Of a stretch of 7,897 bases of DNA, positions 1 through 5,801 are shown piece by piece; the stretch's first letter is position 1; each line of letters opens with the position of its first letter. Made by a program: the position numbers and the translations under genes. Origin of the DNA: Holophagae bacterium (GTDB lineage: Bacteria > Acidobacteriota > Thermoanaerobaculia > Thermoanaerobaculales > Sulfomarinibacteraceae); NCBI GenBank assembly GCA_030637505.1, contig DAOWGJ010000190.1, positions 1-7,897 of the forward strand, read 5' to 3'. Under the pieces are notes generated by a model. It made no database searches, had not been told where the DNA came from, and saw nothing but the letters and a program-made list of their open reading frames with translations.

Positions 1-842
1 ATCGCCTGGAACGAGGAGATCTTGCGGCCGAACTGCTCGCGGACCGTGGAATACTCCAGTGCCGCGTCCAGGGCGCCGCGGCCGATACCCAAGGCCAGCG
101 CAGCAATCGAGATGCGGCCTCCGTCGAGGATCTTCATCGCCTGTACGAAGCCGTCGCCCTCCTCACCGAGAAGGTAGTTCGCCGGAATCCGGCAGTTCTC
201 GAACACGAGAGAGGAGGTGTCGGAGCAGCGCATGCCCAGCTTGTTTTCTTTCTTGCCCGGTTCCACACCCGGCCGGTCGAAAGGAACAAAAAAGGCAGAA
301 ATTCCGTGATGGTCGGCCTCGCGGGAGGTCCTGGCCACGACCACCGCGCAGTCGCCGACTGTGGCGTGCGTTATAAAGGTCTTCGATCCGTTGAGGACCC
401 ACTCGTCGCCCTCCCGAAACGCCGTCGTGCGAGTCCCTCCGGCATCGGAGCCCGCCTCTGGCTCGGTCAGGGCCCAGGCGCCGATCCACTGGCCCGAGGC
501 CAACTTCGGCACGAACTCGCGCTTCAGCGCCTCAGAACCGAACTGGTAGAGGTGGTTGGTGCACAGTGAGTTGTGGGCCGCAACGCCCAAGCCGACGCCG
601 CCGTCGGCGGCGCTGATCTCTTCAAGGATCACCGCATATTCGACGTAGCCCAGCCCGGCGCCGCCGTACTCTTCAGGAATGACCACACCGAGCAGGCCCA
701 ACTCACCCATCTGAGTGAAAAGTTCCTTGGGAAAGTGCTGGCGCTCATCCCAGTCGACACCGTTGGGTGCAATCTCCGCACGCGCGAGGTCCCGTACCAT
801 ATCCCTGATCGCCAATTGGTCCTGATTGAGTTCGAAGTCCAT
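1..842 (-). CDS. Acyl-CoA dehydrogenase, C-terminus cut off by window edge
   Basis: This is the first 280 residues of an FAD-dependent acyl-CoA dehydrogenase, a family of about 380 residues that oxidises acyl-CoA thioesters to trans-2-enoyl-CoA and passes electrons to ETF. The helical N-terminal domain begins MDFELNQDQLAIRDMVRD. The middle beta domain holds the first family signature, AWALTEPEAGSDAG (residues 122-135), then NGSKTFITHA (151-160) and KLGMRCSDTSSLVFENCRIP (201-220). The start of the C-terminal helical domain, with Y..VREQFGRKI (264-275), is also present. The catalytic Glu expected near residue 365 lies outside the window. The ATG at 842 is preceded by GGAGG at 851-847 with a 4-nt gap, which fixes the start. 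The gene follows spoIID-like on the same strand after 88 bp, but a possible promoter in that gap suggests it can be transcribed alone. Substrate chain length cannot be told from this part; short- or branched-chain acyl-CoA is likely from the overall resemblance. Confidence 0.95.
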   Translation of the reverse strand, partial: MDFELNQDQLAIRDMVRDLARAEIAPNGVDWDERQHFPKELFTQMGELGLLGVVIPEEYGGAGLGYVEYAVILEEISAADGGVGLGVAAHNSLCTNHLYQFGSEALKREFVPKLASGQWIGAWALTEPEAGSDAGGTRTTAFREGDEWVLNGSKTFITHATVGDCAVVVARTSREADHHGISAFFVPFDRPGVEPGKKENKLGMRCSDTSSLVFENCRIPANYLLGEEGDGFVQAMKILDGGRISIAALALGIGRGALDAALEYSTVREQFGRKISSFQA

Positions 843-846
843 AAAT

Positions 847-851
847 CCTCC
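847..851 (-). promoter_or_regulatory. Ribosome binding site of the acyl-CoA dehydrogenase
   Basis: GGAGG on the minus strand, 4 nt before the ATG at 842. It decides the start codon of this truncated gene. Confidence 0.8.
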
Positions 852-870
852 ACCGCTTCAACGGACGATC

Positions 871-876
871 ATTGTA
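871..876 (-). promoter_or_regulatory. Possible -10 element upstream of acyl-CoA dehydrogenase
   Basis: TACAAT on the minus strand matches the sigma-70 -10 consensus at 5 of 6 positions. It would give a leader of roughly 20 nt that contains the GGAGG site. No good -35 is visible 17 nt upstream, where the sequence is heptamer repeat (TAGCTG). The call is tentative. Confidence 0.35.
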
Positions 877-884
877 GTGGAGCC

Positions 885-918
885 TTCAGCTATCAGCTAT
901 CAGCTGTCGGCTGTCAGC
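885..918. repeat. Heptamer repeat array 1 (AGCTGAY-like)
   Basis: Read on the minus strand this is a run of 7-bp units: GCTGACA, GCCGACA, GCTGATA, GCTGATA, GCTGAAG. It fills much of the gap between the spoIID-like stop (931) and the acyl-CoA dehydrogenase start. Related arrays lie at 3024-3060 and 7751-7787, so it is one copy of a dispersed short-tandem-repeat family. Confidence 0.8.
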
Positions 919-930
919 GTCATGTCCCTT

Positions 931-3063
931 TTATTGCCCCCAGTTGACCAACTGGATTCCCGAGTAGTAGTGTTTCAAAATGCGATCGAAAGTCATGCCG
1001 GAGCGGGCCAGTCCGTAGGCGCCGTTCTGACACAGCCCAACGCCATGCCCCCATCCGCGACCCAGGAACCGAGCCACCTTGACGCCGTCAGGCCTGGTGA
1101 CGACGTTGACGGTGAACAAGGTCTCGGGCAAGTCGAGGGCCCTGCGAACGTCAAATCCGGTCCACTCCTTGCGCTGTCCTCCCCGGCCGACGGCCGCCAG
1201 GCCAACGACCCGGCCAAAGTCGGTACGACGCGTGATCTCCAGCTTTTCCAGGTCCGGGATGCCCAAACGCTGCGCCAGTTCCGACCACGGTTTTTCACGA
1301 ACCCACTCCCGCCAGGCGGAGCGTCGATCAGCCTCACCGGAACCACCGGAACGCCGCACGATCAGGCCGACAACCTGATCGCCTATGCGCAGCCGCTCCA
1401 GTTCGGCGCCGGGCCGTACTGTCTGAACCGCTCGTTGCCTGTAGCCCTCCCGCCAGCGCTCCCACAGAGGCACGGTCGCCGGCAGAGACTCCGAGGCTTT
1501 CGCCCTGCGGGGGAAGATTCCCACACCGCCAGGCCGCGGCACCGCCTCACCCCGGTCACGAACGACAATGCCGCGCAGTTCCAGGACCGCCAGAGCCGCT
1601 GCAGCCGGCCACGACGACTGCAATCCGTCGACCGGCGGGTCCAGGGGCGCCTTGTAGAGATCGGCGAGGAAAAGCAGTCCTTCCAGGGCCGAGGCCTCAG
1701 AACTGAGAATCTCGGCCGAGCGCGTCAATCTTCCGGCCTCCAGCAGGGCCCGTGAAAACGCCTCCAGGTCGGCAAAGGTTCGATCCGATACGACGGTCCC
1801 CGACTTCCCTGCTATGGCCTGGACGATCATCTCGGGGGACGCGGCGCTTCCCAGACCCAGCACGTGCTGGGCGATCACGGCCCCGAAGTCCGTTGCACTC
1901 CGCCAAGGCCCTTCGGAGCCATCACCAATCAGCTGTAAATCCCGGTCCCACGCACAGGGAACGGCCTGAAGGTAGGGCTGGGCCCGGCCGGAAAAGAGCT
2001 CCGACGAGGTCTCGGTGTGCCCCCCACAGGTCGAGGTGTACATCGCGTCGATCGGGCTACCGTCGAAGACGGCAACCAGACCCGTCGTTTCCTCAATCGC
2101 CCGGGTGGACAACGAGTGCTCGACGCCGGCCCCCGGGTAGACCTGGCAGGCAGGCGTGTCGCAGATGTCGTAGCCCTCTCCGTCGTGGTCGCCGAGATGA
2201 GCGATCGCATAGGTGCGGGCGGCAACAGCTTGAGCCTTGAGGGCCTCTACCTGCGGAAAGACCGAGGGCCCCATCTCAGCCGGCACCACACCCAGGAGGT
2301 AGCGCTCCAGATTGAGTTCGTTGATCAGAAGGACCTCGTCAGCGCCCGACGGCCGGACGCGGAACCGCCCACGATAGCTTCGGCCGCCGACGACGGCGGG
2401 GAAATCACCTGCAGGTTCCATCAGGATCTCGCCTTCCGAGACGAAGGCTCCTCCCTGGCCCTCCACCCGCGCCTTGCCACCGGTTGACACCGGAAACGCT
2501 CCTGGAAAACCGGCCTGGTCCAAGGCAGTTCTTGAGTCCACCGGTTGTGCCGAGATCCAGTGCACCTGAACCCGGTTGAGGCCGCCGTTCTCCGGAAGGC
2601 TCCTGACGTCGACCGTATCCCCAAAGATCCGTTTGAGTGCGCGGTCGGCTTCGAGCGCTGCCTCACCACCTCCGAAAGCGCCGACCTGGTACCAGGTCTG
2701 CCCGAGTCCTCTCGAAATTGTCAGCGGACCCCAAAGCCATGCAGCGCCCGTTGCCGCCGTCAAACGCCACGCCCGCCCCGGCTGGGGCAGAGTGATCGTC
2801 TTCGACGTCCGTCGAAGCAGAACCCGGATCAGCGGTTCCTCAAGGTCGTCGGTCGGAACCGTCGCCGGCGGCGGCACGGTTGGAACGGCGGTCGGCGTCG
2901 GCTGGGGTGTAGGCGTCGGAGTCACCACCGGAGTCGGCGTGGGCTGCGGGACCTGGACCGGAGGCCTGGGCGTCGTCGCACACGAACCAAGCCCAAGAAC
3001 CAATACGACGCCGAGAATCCGAAAAGCTGAGAGCTGACAGCTGATCGCTGACAGCTTCTTCAC
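931..3063 (-). CDS. SpoIID/LytB-domain lipoprotein with large internal insertion
   Basis: A 710-residue protein read from GTG at 3063. The N-terminus (MKKLSAISCQ...LVLGLGSC) is a lipoprotein signal peptide with Cys28 as the lipidated residue. A Pro/Thr-rich linker follows (about 32-70). The SpoIID core spans about 229-361: LNLERYLLGVVPAEM with Glu263 in the place of the catalytic Glu of SpoIID, then ALKAQAVAARTYA, Cys291/Cys296 and TCGGHTE (345-351). The family's C-terminal motif GWGHGVGLCQNGAYGLA is at 670-686, followed by ILKHYYSG. SpoIID cleaves glycan strands stripped of stem peptides; here it probably remodels peptidoglycan from a membrane anchor, since nothing else suggests sporulation. 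The protein is about twice the usual length because some 225 residues (375-600), unlike anything I recognise, separate core and C-terminal motif. The GTG overlaps the upstream ATPase stop (GTGA), which supports this start; the ATG at 3138 would lie deep inside that gene. Confidence 0.9.
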   Translation of the reverse strand: MKKLSAISCQLSAFRILGVVLVLGLGSCATTPRPPVQVPQPTPTPVVTPTPTPQPTPTAVPTVPPPATVPTDDLEEPLIRVLLRRTSKTITLPQPGRAWRLTAATGAAWLWGPLTISRGLGQTWYQVGAFGGGEAALEADRALKRIFGDTVDVRSLPENGGLNRVQVHWISAQPVDSRTALDQAGFPGAFPVSTGGKARVEGQGGAFVSEGEILMEPAGDFPAVVGGRSYRGRFRVRPSGADEVLLINELNLERYLLGVVPAEMGPSVFPQVEALKAQAVAARTYAIAHLGDHDGEGYDICDTPACQVYPGAGVEHSLSTRAIEETTGLVAVFDGSPIDAMYTSTCGGHTETSSELFSGRAQPYLQAVPCAWDRDLQLIGDGSEGPWRSATDFGAVIAQHVLGLGSAASPEMIVQAIAGKSGTVVSDRTFADLEAFSRALLEAGRLTRSAEILSSEASALEGLLFLADLYKAPLDPPVDGLQSSWPAAAALAVLELRGIVVRDRGEAVPRPGGVGIFPRRAKASESLPATVPLWERWREGYRQRAVQTVRPGAELERLRIGDQVVGLIVRRSGGSGEADRRSAWREWVREKPWSELAQRLGIPDLEKLEITRRTDFGRVVGLAAVGRGGQRKEWTGFDVRRALDLPETLFTVNVVTRPDGVKVARFLGRGWGHGVGLCQNGAYGLARSGMTFDRILKHYYSGIQLVNWGQ
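2854..2970 (-). repeat. Low-complexity Pro/Thr linker coding repeat
   Basis: Residues 32-70 of the SpoIID-like lipoprotein are mostly Pro, Thr and Val in PTPTP-type runs, encoded by degenerate repeats of CCGACG/GTCGGC-type hexamers. Such a linker typically spaces a lipid-anchored protein from its working domain. The repeated DNA may vary in length between strains. Confidence 0.7.
3024..3060. repeat. Heptamer repeat array 2, inside the start of the SpoIID-like gene
   Basis: Units of 7 bp on the plus strand: AGCTGAG, AGCTGAC, AGCTGAT, CGCTGAC, AGCTTCT. It closely matches the array at 7751-7787, with only about four differences over 36 positions. On the minus strand it is coding: it supplies KKLSAISCQLSAF in the SpoIID-like signal peptide, and 21 bp (three units) gives a 7-residue period with LSA recurring. 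Confidence 0.8.
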
Positions 3064-3797
3064 GGCGTCCGCCGCTCGCCGTGGTCGGCCAGACGTTGTT
3101 TCCGGTAATCCAACCCTCGCAGTTCGATGCGCCGGCACATCTCGTAGAGACGCGACCGGATTCTCGCCGAGACCCGGTCAGTCAAGGTCTCCTGGCCACC
3201 GCCGCCGAAATCCGAATAGTTGGTGGTGAAAACCGTTTTCCGGCCCTCAACATAGCGCGAATTGACCAGGTAGTAGAGCAGATCCATCACCCATGGCGTC
3301 ACCTTGCCCGCCCCCAACTCGTCAAGGACCAGCAGGTCGGCGGTGATCAAAGGCCGCATCAACTCCCTTTGCGCACCCGGTGTGTCGAAGGTCATCTGGA
3401 TCTCCAGGACCAACGACGTGAAGTCCTGGAACCGGGCCTGCACCCCCTTGCCGGTGATCAATTCCTGGAGGGTCGCAACCGCCAGGTGGGTCTTGCCGGT
3501 TCCGACCGGCCCCATCAGCAGCAACCCCTTGTCGCCTTCCGGCCACAGGTCGACGAATTCCTGGATCCCGCGCATAGCCCGGGCCAGAGTCGGGTCATCT
3601 GGATTCCAGATCTGGAATCCTCCGAGGGTGCAGTGCCGGTAGCGCCCGGGGACCCCTGCCTTTTCCAGCAGCCGCTCCCGCCGAATGCCCTCGGCACACT
3701 CGCACCGGCGCACAAACTCCCGGCCGTCTTTTTCGATCAGTTCCCATCCGGTGTCATTGCACCGTGAACACGCGGGTTCGAACACTTTGTCAGCCAT
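3060..3797 (-). CDS. DnaC/DnaI-like AAA+ ATPase (helicase-loader/IstB type)
   Basis: A 245-residue P-loop ATPase of the DnaC/DnaI/IstB group. The N-terminus has a Cys cluster, C10-x2-C13 and C32-x-C34, with CSRCNDTGW and RRCEC forming a probable zinc-binding module as in many DnaC-like proteins. The AAA+ core shows Walker A GPVGTGKTHL (96-105), Walker B LLVLDELG (155-162), sensor-1 TTNYS (191-195) and a candidate arginine-finger region RVSARIRSRLYEM (208-220). Known members load the replicative helicase or assist transposases; no transposase lies nearby, so a helicase-loader-like role fits better. The ATG at 3797 was chosen over one at 3863 because the extra 22 residues would be encoded by repeat DNA. 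There is no Shine-Dalgarno, but TATACT lies 6 nt before the ATG, suggesting a leaderless mRNA. Its stop overlaps the SpoIID-like start by 4 bp. Confidence 0.9.
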   Translation of the reverse strand: MADKVFEPACSRCNDTGWELIEKDGREFVRRCECAEGIRRERLLEKAGVPGRYRHCTLGGFQIWNPDDPTLARAMRGIQEFVDLWPEGDKGLLLMGPVGTGKTHLAVATLQELITGKGVQARFQDFTSLVLEIQMTFDTPGAQRELMRPLITADLLVLDELGAGKVTPWVMDLLYYLVNSRYVEGRKTVFTTNYSDFGGGGQETLTDRVSARIRSRLYEMCRRIELRGLDYRKQRLADHGERRTP

Positions 3798-3803
3798 GAG
3801 GTG

Positions 3804-3809
3804 AGTATA
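3804..3809 (-). promoter_or_regulatory. Probable -10 element of the ATPase-spoIID operon
   Basis: TATACT on the minus strand, a 5 of 6 match to TATAAT. Only 6 nt separate it from the ATG at 3797, so transcription would begin at or next to the start codon. No Shine-Dalgarno exists in the gap. No convincing -35 is seen. Confidence 0.5.
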
Positions 3810-3814
3810 GCGGT

Positions 3815-3850
3815 AACGCTGGGAGGCTGGGAAGCTGAAACGCTGACGCT
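3815..3850. repeat. Short GCTGRR tandem repeat in the divergent spacer
   Basis: Units of about 8 bp: ACGCTGGG, AGGCTGGG, AAGCTGAA, ACGCTGAC. This resembles the heptamer arrays elsewhere in the window but has an 8-bp period. It sits between the divergent ATPase and glycosyltransferase genes, upstream of both -10-like sites. Confidence 0.6.
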
Positions 3851-3895
3851 TTCTCCCCTTCAAACTTCACCCTTCACCCTTTTTCCTTCAGGTGA

Positions 3896-3901
3896 TACGC
3901 T
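3896..3901 (+). promoter_or_regulatory. Possible extended -10 element of the glycosyltransferase gene
   Basis: TGATACGCT at 3893-3901 fits an extended -10 layout (TG-n-TACGCT). It ends 11 nt before the ATG at 3913, and the sequence between is C-rich with no Shine-Dalgarno. A very short or absent leader is implied. The hexamer match is only moderate. Confidence 0.35.
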
Positions 3902-3912
3902 ACCCTCCCCCC

Positions 3913-5139
3913 ATGCCGAAGGTCCTCCACCTCCTGTCCCAGCGCCCCTCCTTGACCGGGTCGGGCATCACCCTCGACGCCCTGGTTCGCCATGCGGCGA
4001 CGGCCGGTTGGGACCAGCAGGTGGTGGTGGGCGTTCCGGCGGACGACCCCTCGCCGGAGGTCGGCGGTCTCGAACCCGATCGCATCCTCACGCTGCGCTT
4101 CGAAACACCCGAGTTGCCCTTCCCTGTGCCCGGAATGTCCGACGTCATGCCCTATCGCTCGACCCGGTGGTCGGACATGAGCCCTGACCAACTCAGGGAA
4201 TACCGCCAGGCATGGACCCGCCGACTCCGCCCTCTGCTGGAGGAAATTACGCCCGACGTGATCCACGTCCACCACCTGTGGATCCTGGGCTCGATGGTCA
4301 AGGACCTCGCACCCAACACGCCTGTCATCTCTCACTGCCACGCCACCGGCCTCCGCCAGATGAGGCTCTGCCCCCACCTGGCCGTCGGCGTCAGAACGGG
4401 ATGCCGGCGGAACGAGGCTTTTGCCGTCCTCCACTCGGATCACGCCCACCAATTGCAGCAGGAACTCGATGTAACTGAAGAGCGGATCCACGTCGTCGGC
4501 GCCGGCTACCGGGAGGAACTCTTCCACCGCAGGGGCCGTCCCAACCGGCTCTCACCAAAACTGCTCTACGCGGGCAAGTACGCCAAGGCCAAGGGACTCC
4601 CCTGGTTGCTGGACGCATTCGAGATGGTCCGAGTTGATTTCCCCGACCTCGAACTCCACGTAATCGGGAGCGGCGCGGGTCCCGAGGCGGAGATCCTTCA
4701 TCGTCGAATGGAGGCAATGGCCCCGGCCGTCGTCCTCCACGGACACCTGAACCAGGGCGAACTGGCCGCCTTGATGCGCCAGTCTACGGTCTGCGTCCTG
4801 CCCTCCTTCTACGAGGGCGTACCTCTGGTCCTGATAGAGGCGCTGGCGTGCGGCTGCCGGCTGGTGGCCACCGATCTCCCCGGCGTCGTCGAGACCATCG
4901 CACCGCGGATTCCTCGAAACGTCATCGAGATCATCCCAAGGCCACGCCTCGACGGCCCGGATACTCCCGTCGCCGACGACCTCCCCGCCTTCACCCGAAA
5001 CCTCGCGGCAGCCCTCGGGCGATCGATCGCCGCCCCCCTGCCAGATGAAATCTCTTTGGAATCCTTCACCTGGAACGCCGTCTTCGACCGCGTCGAGCGG
5101 ATGTGGATGGAAGCTCTCAAACCGGCTAAGAGTCCATGA
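3913..5139 (+). CDS. Glycosyltransferase family 4 (GT-B, group 1)
   Basis: A 408-residue retaining glycosyltransferase of the GT-B fold, expected to transfer a sugar from a nucleotide-sugar donor in the cytoplasm. The N-terminal acceptor half contains SLTGSGITLDALVRHAA (13-29) and DVIHVHHLW (115-123). The C-terminal donor half has LLYAGKYAKAKGLPWLLDAF (217-236), LELHVIGSGAG (247-257) and the GT4 E-x7-E motif EGVPLVLIE (301-309). There are no membrane segments. A Cys/His-rich stretch, SHCHATGLRQMRLCPHL (140-156) plus Cys164, is a striking extra. The ATG at 3913 is preferred to the one at 3892, which would add seven residues across the -10-like site; neither has a Shine-Dalgarno. The gene stands alone, divergent from the ATPase and without other sugar genes, so the acceptor (lipid, glycan or small thiol-type molecule) cannot be inferred. 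Confidence 0.93.
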   Translation: MPKVLHLLSQRPSLTGSGITLDALVRHAATAGWDQQVVVGVPADDPSPEVGGLEPDRILTLRFETPELPFPVPGMSDVMPYRSTRWSDMSPDQLREYRQAWTRRLRPLLEEITPDVIHVHHLWILGSMVKDLAPNTPVISHCHATGLRQMRLCPHLAVGVRTGCRRNEAFAVLHSDHAHQLQQELDVTEERIHVVGAGYREELFHRRGRPNRLSPKLLYAGKYAKAKGLPWLLDAFEMVRVDFPDLELHVIGSGAGPEAEILHRRMEAMAPAVVLHGHLNQGELAALMRQSTVCVLPSFYEGVPLVLIEALACGCRLVATDLPGVVETIAPRIPRNVIEIIPRPRLDGPDTPVADDLPAFTRNLAAALGRSIAAPLPDEISLESFTWNAVFDRVERMWMEALKPAKSP

Positions 5140-5156
5140 GGAACAAGAACACAATT

Positions 5157-5182
5157 GAACCGCGAAGAGCGCGAAGAACGCT
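5157..5182. repeat. Short direct repeat CGCGAAGA
   Basis: Two tandem-like units, ACCGCGAAGAG and CGCGAAGAACGC, just after the glycosyltransferase stop. Similar AACCGCGAAG strings recur in intergenic DNA of many GC-rich environmental bacteria. It directly abuts the larger repeat element at 5181. Confidence 0.5.
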
Positions 5183-5361
5183 AACCCGACCTTCTCACCA
5201 GTGTCCGGCTGCAAGGCGCAAAACACAACGATCTTCGGCGCTTTCTCGACTCACTCGCTCAACGTACCGCAAGTACGCCATCGCTCACTCGTCTTGCGAG
5301 ATCACCTAACCTCATTGCGTTTTGCGCCTTTCGCCTCGAAAACCGGTGAGAAGGTCGGGCC
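5181..5361. repeat. Intergenic repeat element, copy A, with inverted ends
   Basis: This occupies most of the 296-bp gap between the glycosyltransferase and ArsC-family genes; I see no gene in that gap. The ends are a perfect 15-bp inverted repeat: CCCGACCTTCTCACC at 5185-5199 and its complement at 5345-5359. Further in, AAGGCGCAAAAC (5213-5224) pairs with its complement at 5319-5330. A small hairpin, CGTAC-CGCAA-GTACG (5263-5277), lies near the centre. Four blocks, CTCAACGTA, TACGCC, GAGATCACC and GCCTTTCGC, recur in the same order and near-identical spacing in copy B (7601-7743). It is non-coding as far as I can tell: reading frames across it are short and repeat-derived. Confidence 0.8.
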
Positions 5362-5425
5362 AAGGAAAGGCAAAGGAATAATCTGGATACACGGCCGCAA
5401 CCAACCTGCGTTAAGATCTCCTGTT

Positions 5426-5430
5426 GGAGG
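5426..5430 (+). promoter_or_regulatory. Ribosome binding site of the ArsC-family gene
   Basis: GGAGG, 5 nt before the ATG at 5436. It rules out the in-frame TTG at 5424, because that start would place the binding site inside the gene. Confidence 0.85.
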
Positions 5431-5435
5431 CACAC

Positions 5436-5783
5436 ATGACCGTCATGATCTGGCATAACCCGCGGTGCTCAAAATCCAGACAGGGCCTGGCCCTGATTGA
5501 AGATCAAGGAATCGAGCCGATCATCACCTGCTATCTCGAGGATCCGCCCTCGGCTGGAGAACTGGACCGTGTGCTCACGCTCCTGGGTGTGGCGCCTCGG
5601 GGCTTGATGCGGCGCAAGGAAGCGGTTTTCAAAGAACTGGGCCTCGACGACGAGTCTCTCAGCCGCTCTGAGCTGATCACGGCGATGGCCGAAAACCCGA
5701 AGCTGATTGAACGGCCGGTCGTGATCAATGGTGATCGTGCCGCCCTCGGGCGTCCGCCCGAGGCCATCCTGGAGATCTTGTAG
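5436..5783 (+). CDS. arsC: ArsC-family arsenate reductase / thiol oxidoreductase
   Basis: A 115-residue thioredoxin-fold protein closely resembling the glutaredoxin-coupled arsenate reductase family (ArsC/YffB, related to Spx). The N-terminal strand and active-site loop read MIWHNPRCSKSR, with Cys11 as the attacking thiol. Arg59, Arg93 (in PKLIERPVV) and Arg106 (in ALGRPP) match, with a one-residue offset, the three arginines of the E. coli ArsC oxyanion site (Cys12, Arg60, Arg94, Arg107). The family reduces arsenate to arsenite using glutathione and glutaredoxin. No arsR, arsB or acr3 lies nearby, so arsenic resistance is a family-based guess and a general redox role is possible. The GGAGG-preceded ATG at 5436 is the start. 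The YceH gene follows 18 bp downstream and is probably cotranscribed. Confidence 0.9.
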   Translation: MTVMIWHNPRCSKSRQGLALIEDQGIEPIITCYLEDPPSAGELDRVLTLLGVAPRGLMRRKEAVFKELGLDDESLSRSELITAMAENPKLIERPVVINGDRAALGRPPEAILEIL

Positions 5784-5790
5784 TCGGTTT

Positions 5791-5795
5791 GGAGG
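5791..5795 (+). promoter_or_regulatory. Ribosome binding site of the yceH-like gene
   Basis: GGAGG, 6 nt before the ATG at 5802, in the 18-bp gap after the ArsC-family stop. It supports translation from a shared message. Confidence 0.8.
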
Positions 5796-5801
5796 CTCAA
5801 A

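Noticed and set aside
885..918. CRISPR-like array
   Set aside because: Units are 7 bp with no unique spacers of CRISPR length, and no cas genes are present.
826..1755. 309-codon open frame on the plus strand
   Set aside because: It lies antisense to the SpoIID-like gene, starts in the acyl-CoA dehydrogenase gene and has no recognisable domain; it is a GC-rich shadow frame.
3064..3138. Upstream ATG for the SpoIID-like gene
   Set aside because: It lies inside the ATPase coding sequence and would place 25 polar residues before the signal peptide; the GTG with the GTGA overlap is more plausible.
3798..3863. Longer ATPase start giving 22 extra N-terminal residues
   Set aside because: The added codons are made of the spacer repeat and cross the TATACT -10-like site; the family's Cys module begins right after the ATG at 3797.
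5181..5361. Insertion sequence remnant
   Set aside because: The inverted ends fit, but there is no transposase fragment and no clear target-site duplication at the edges, so it is listed as a repeat element only.
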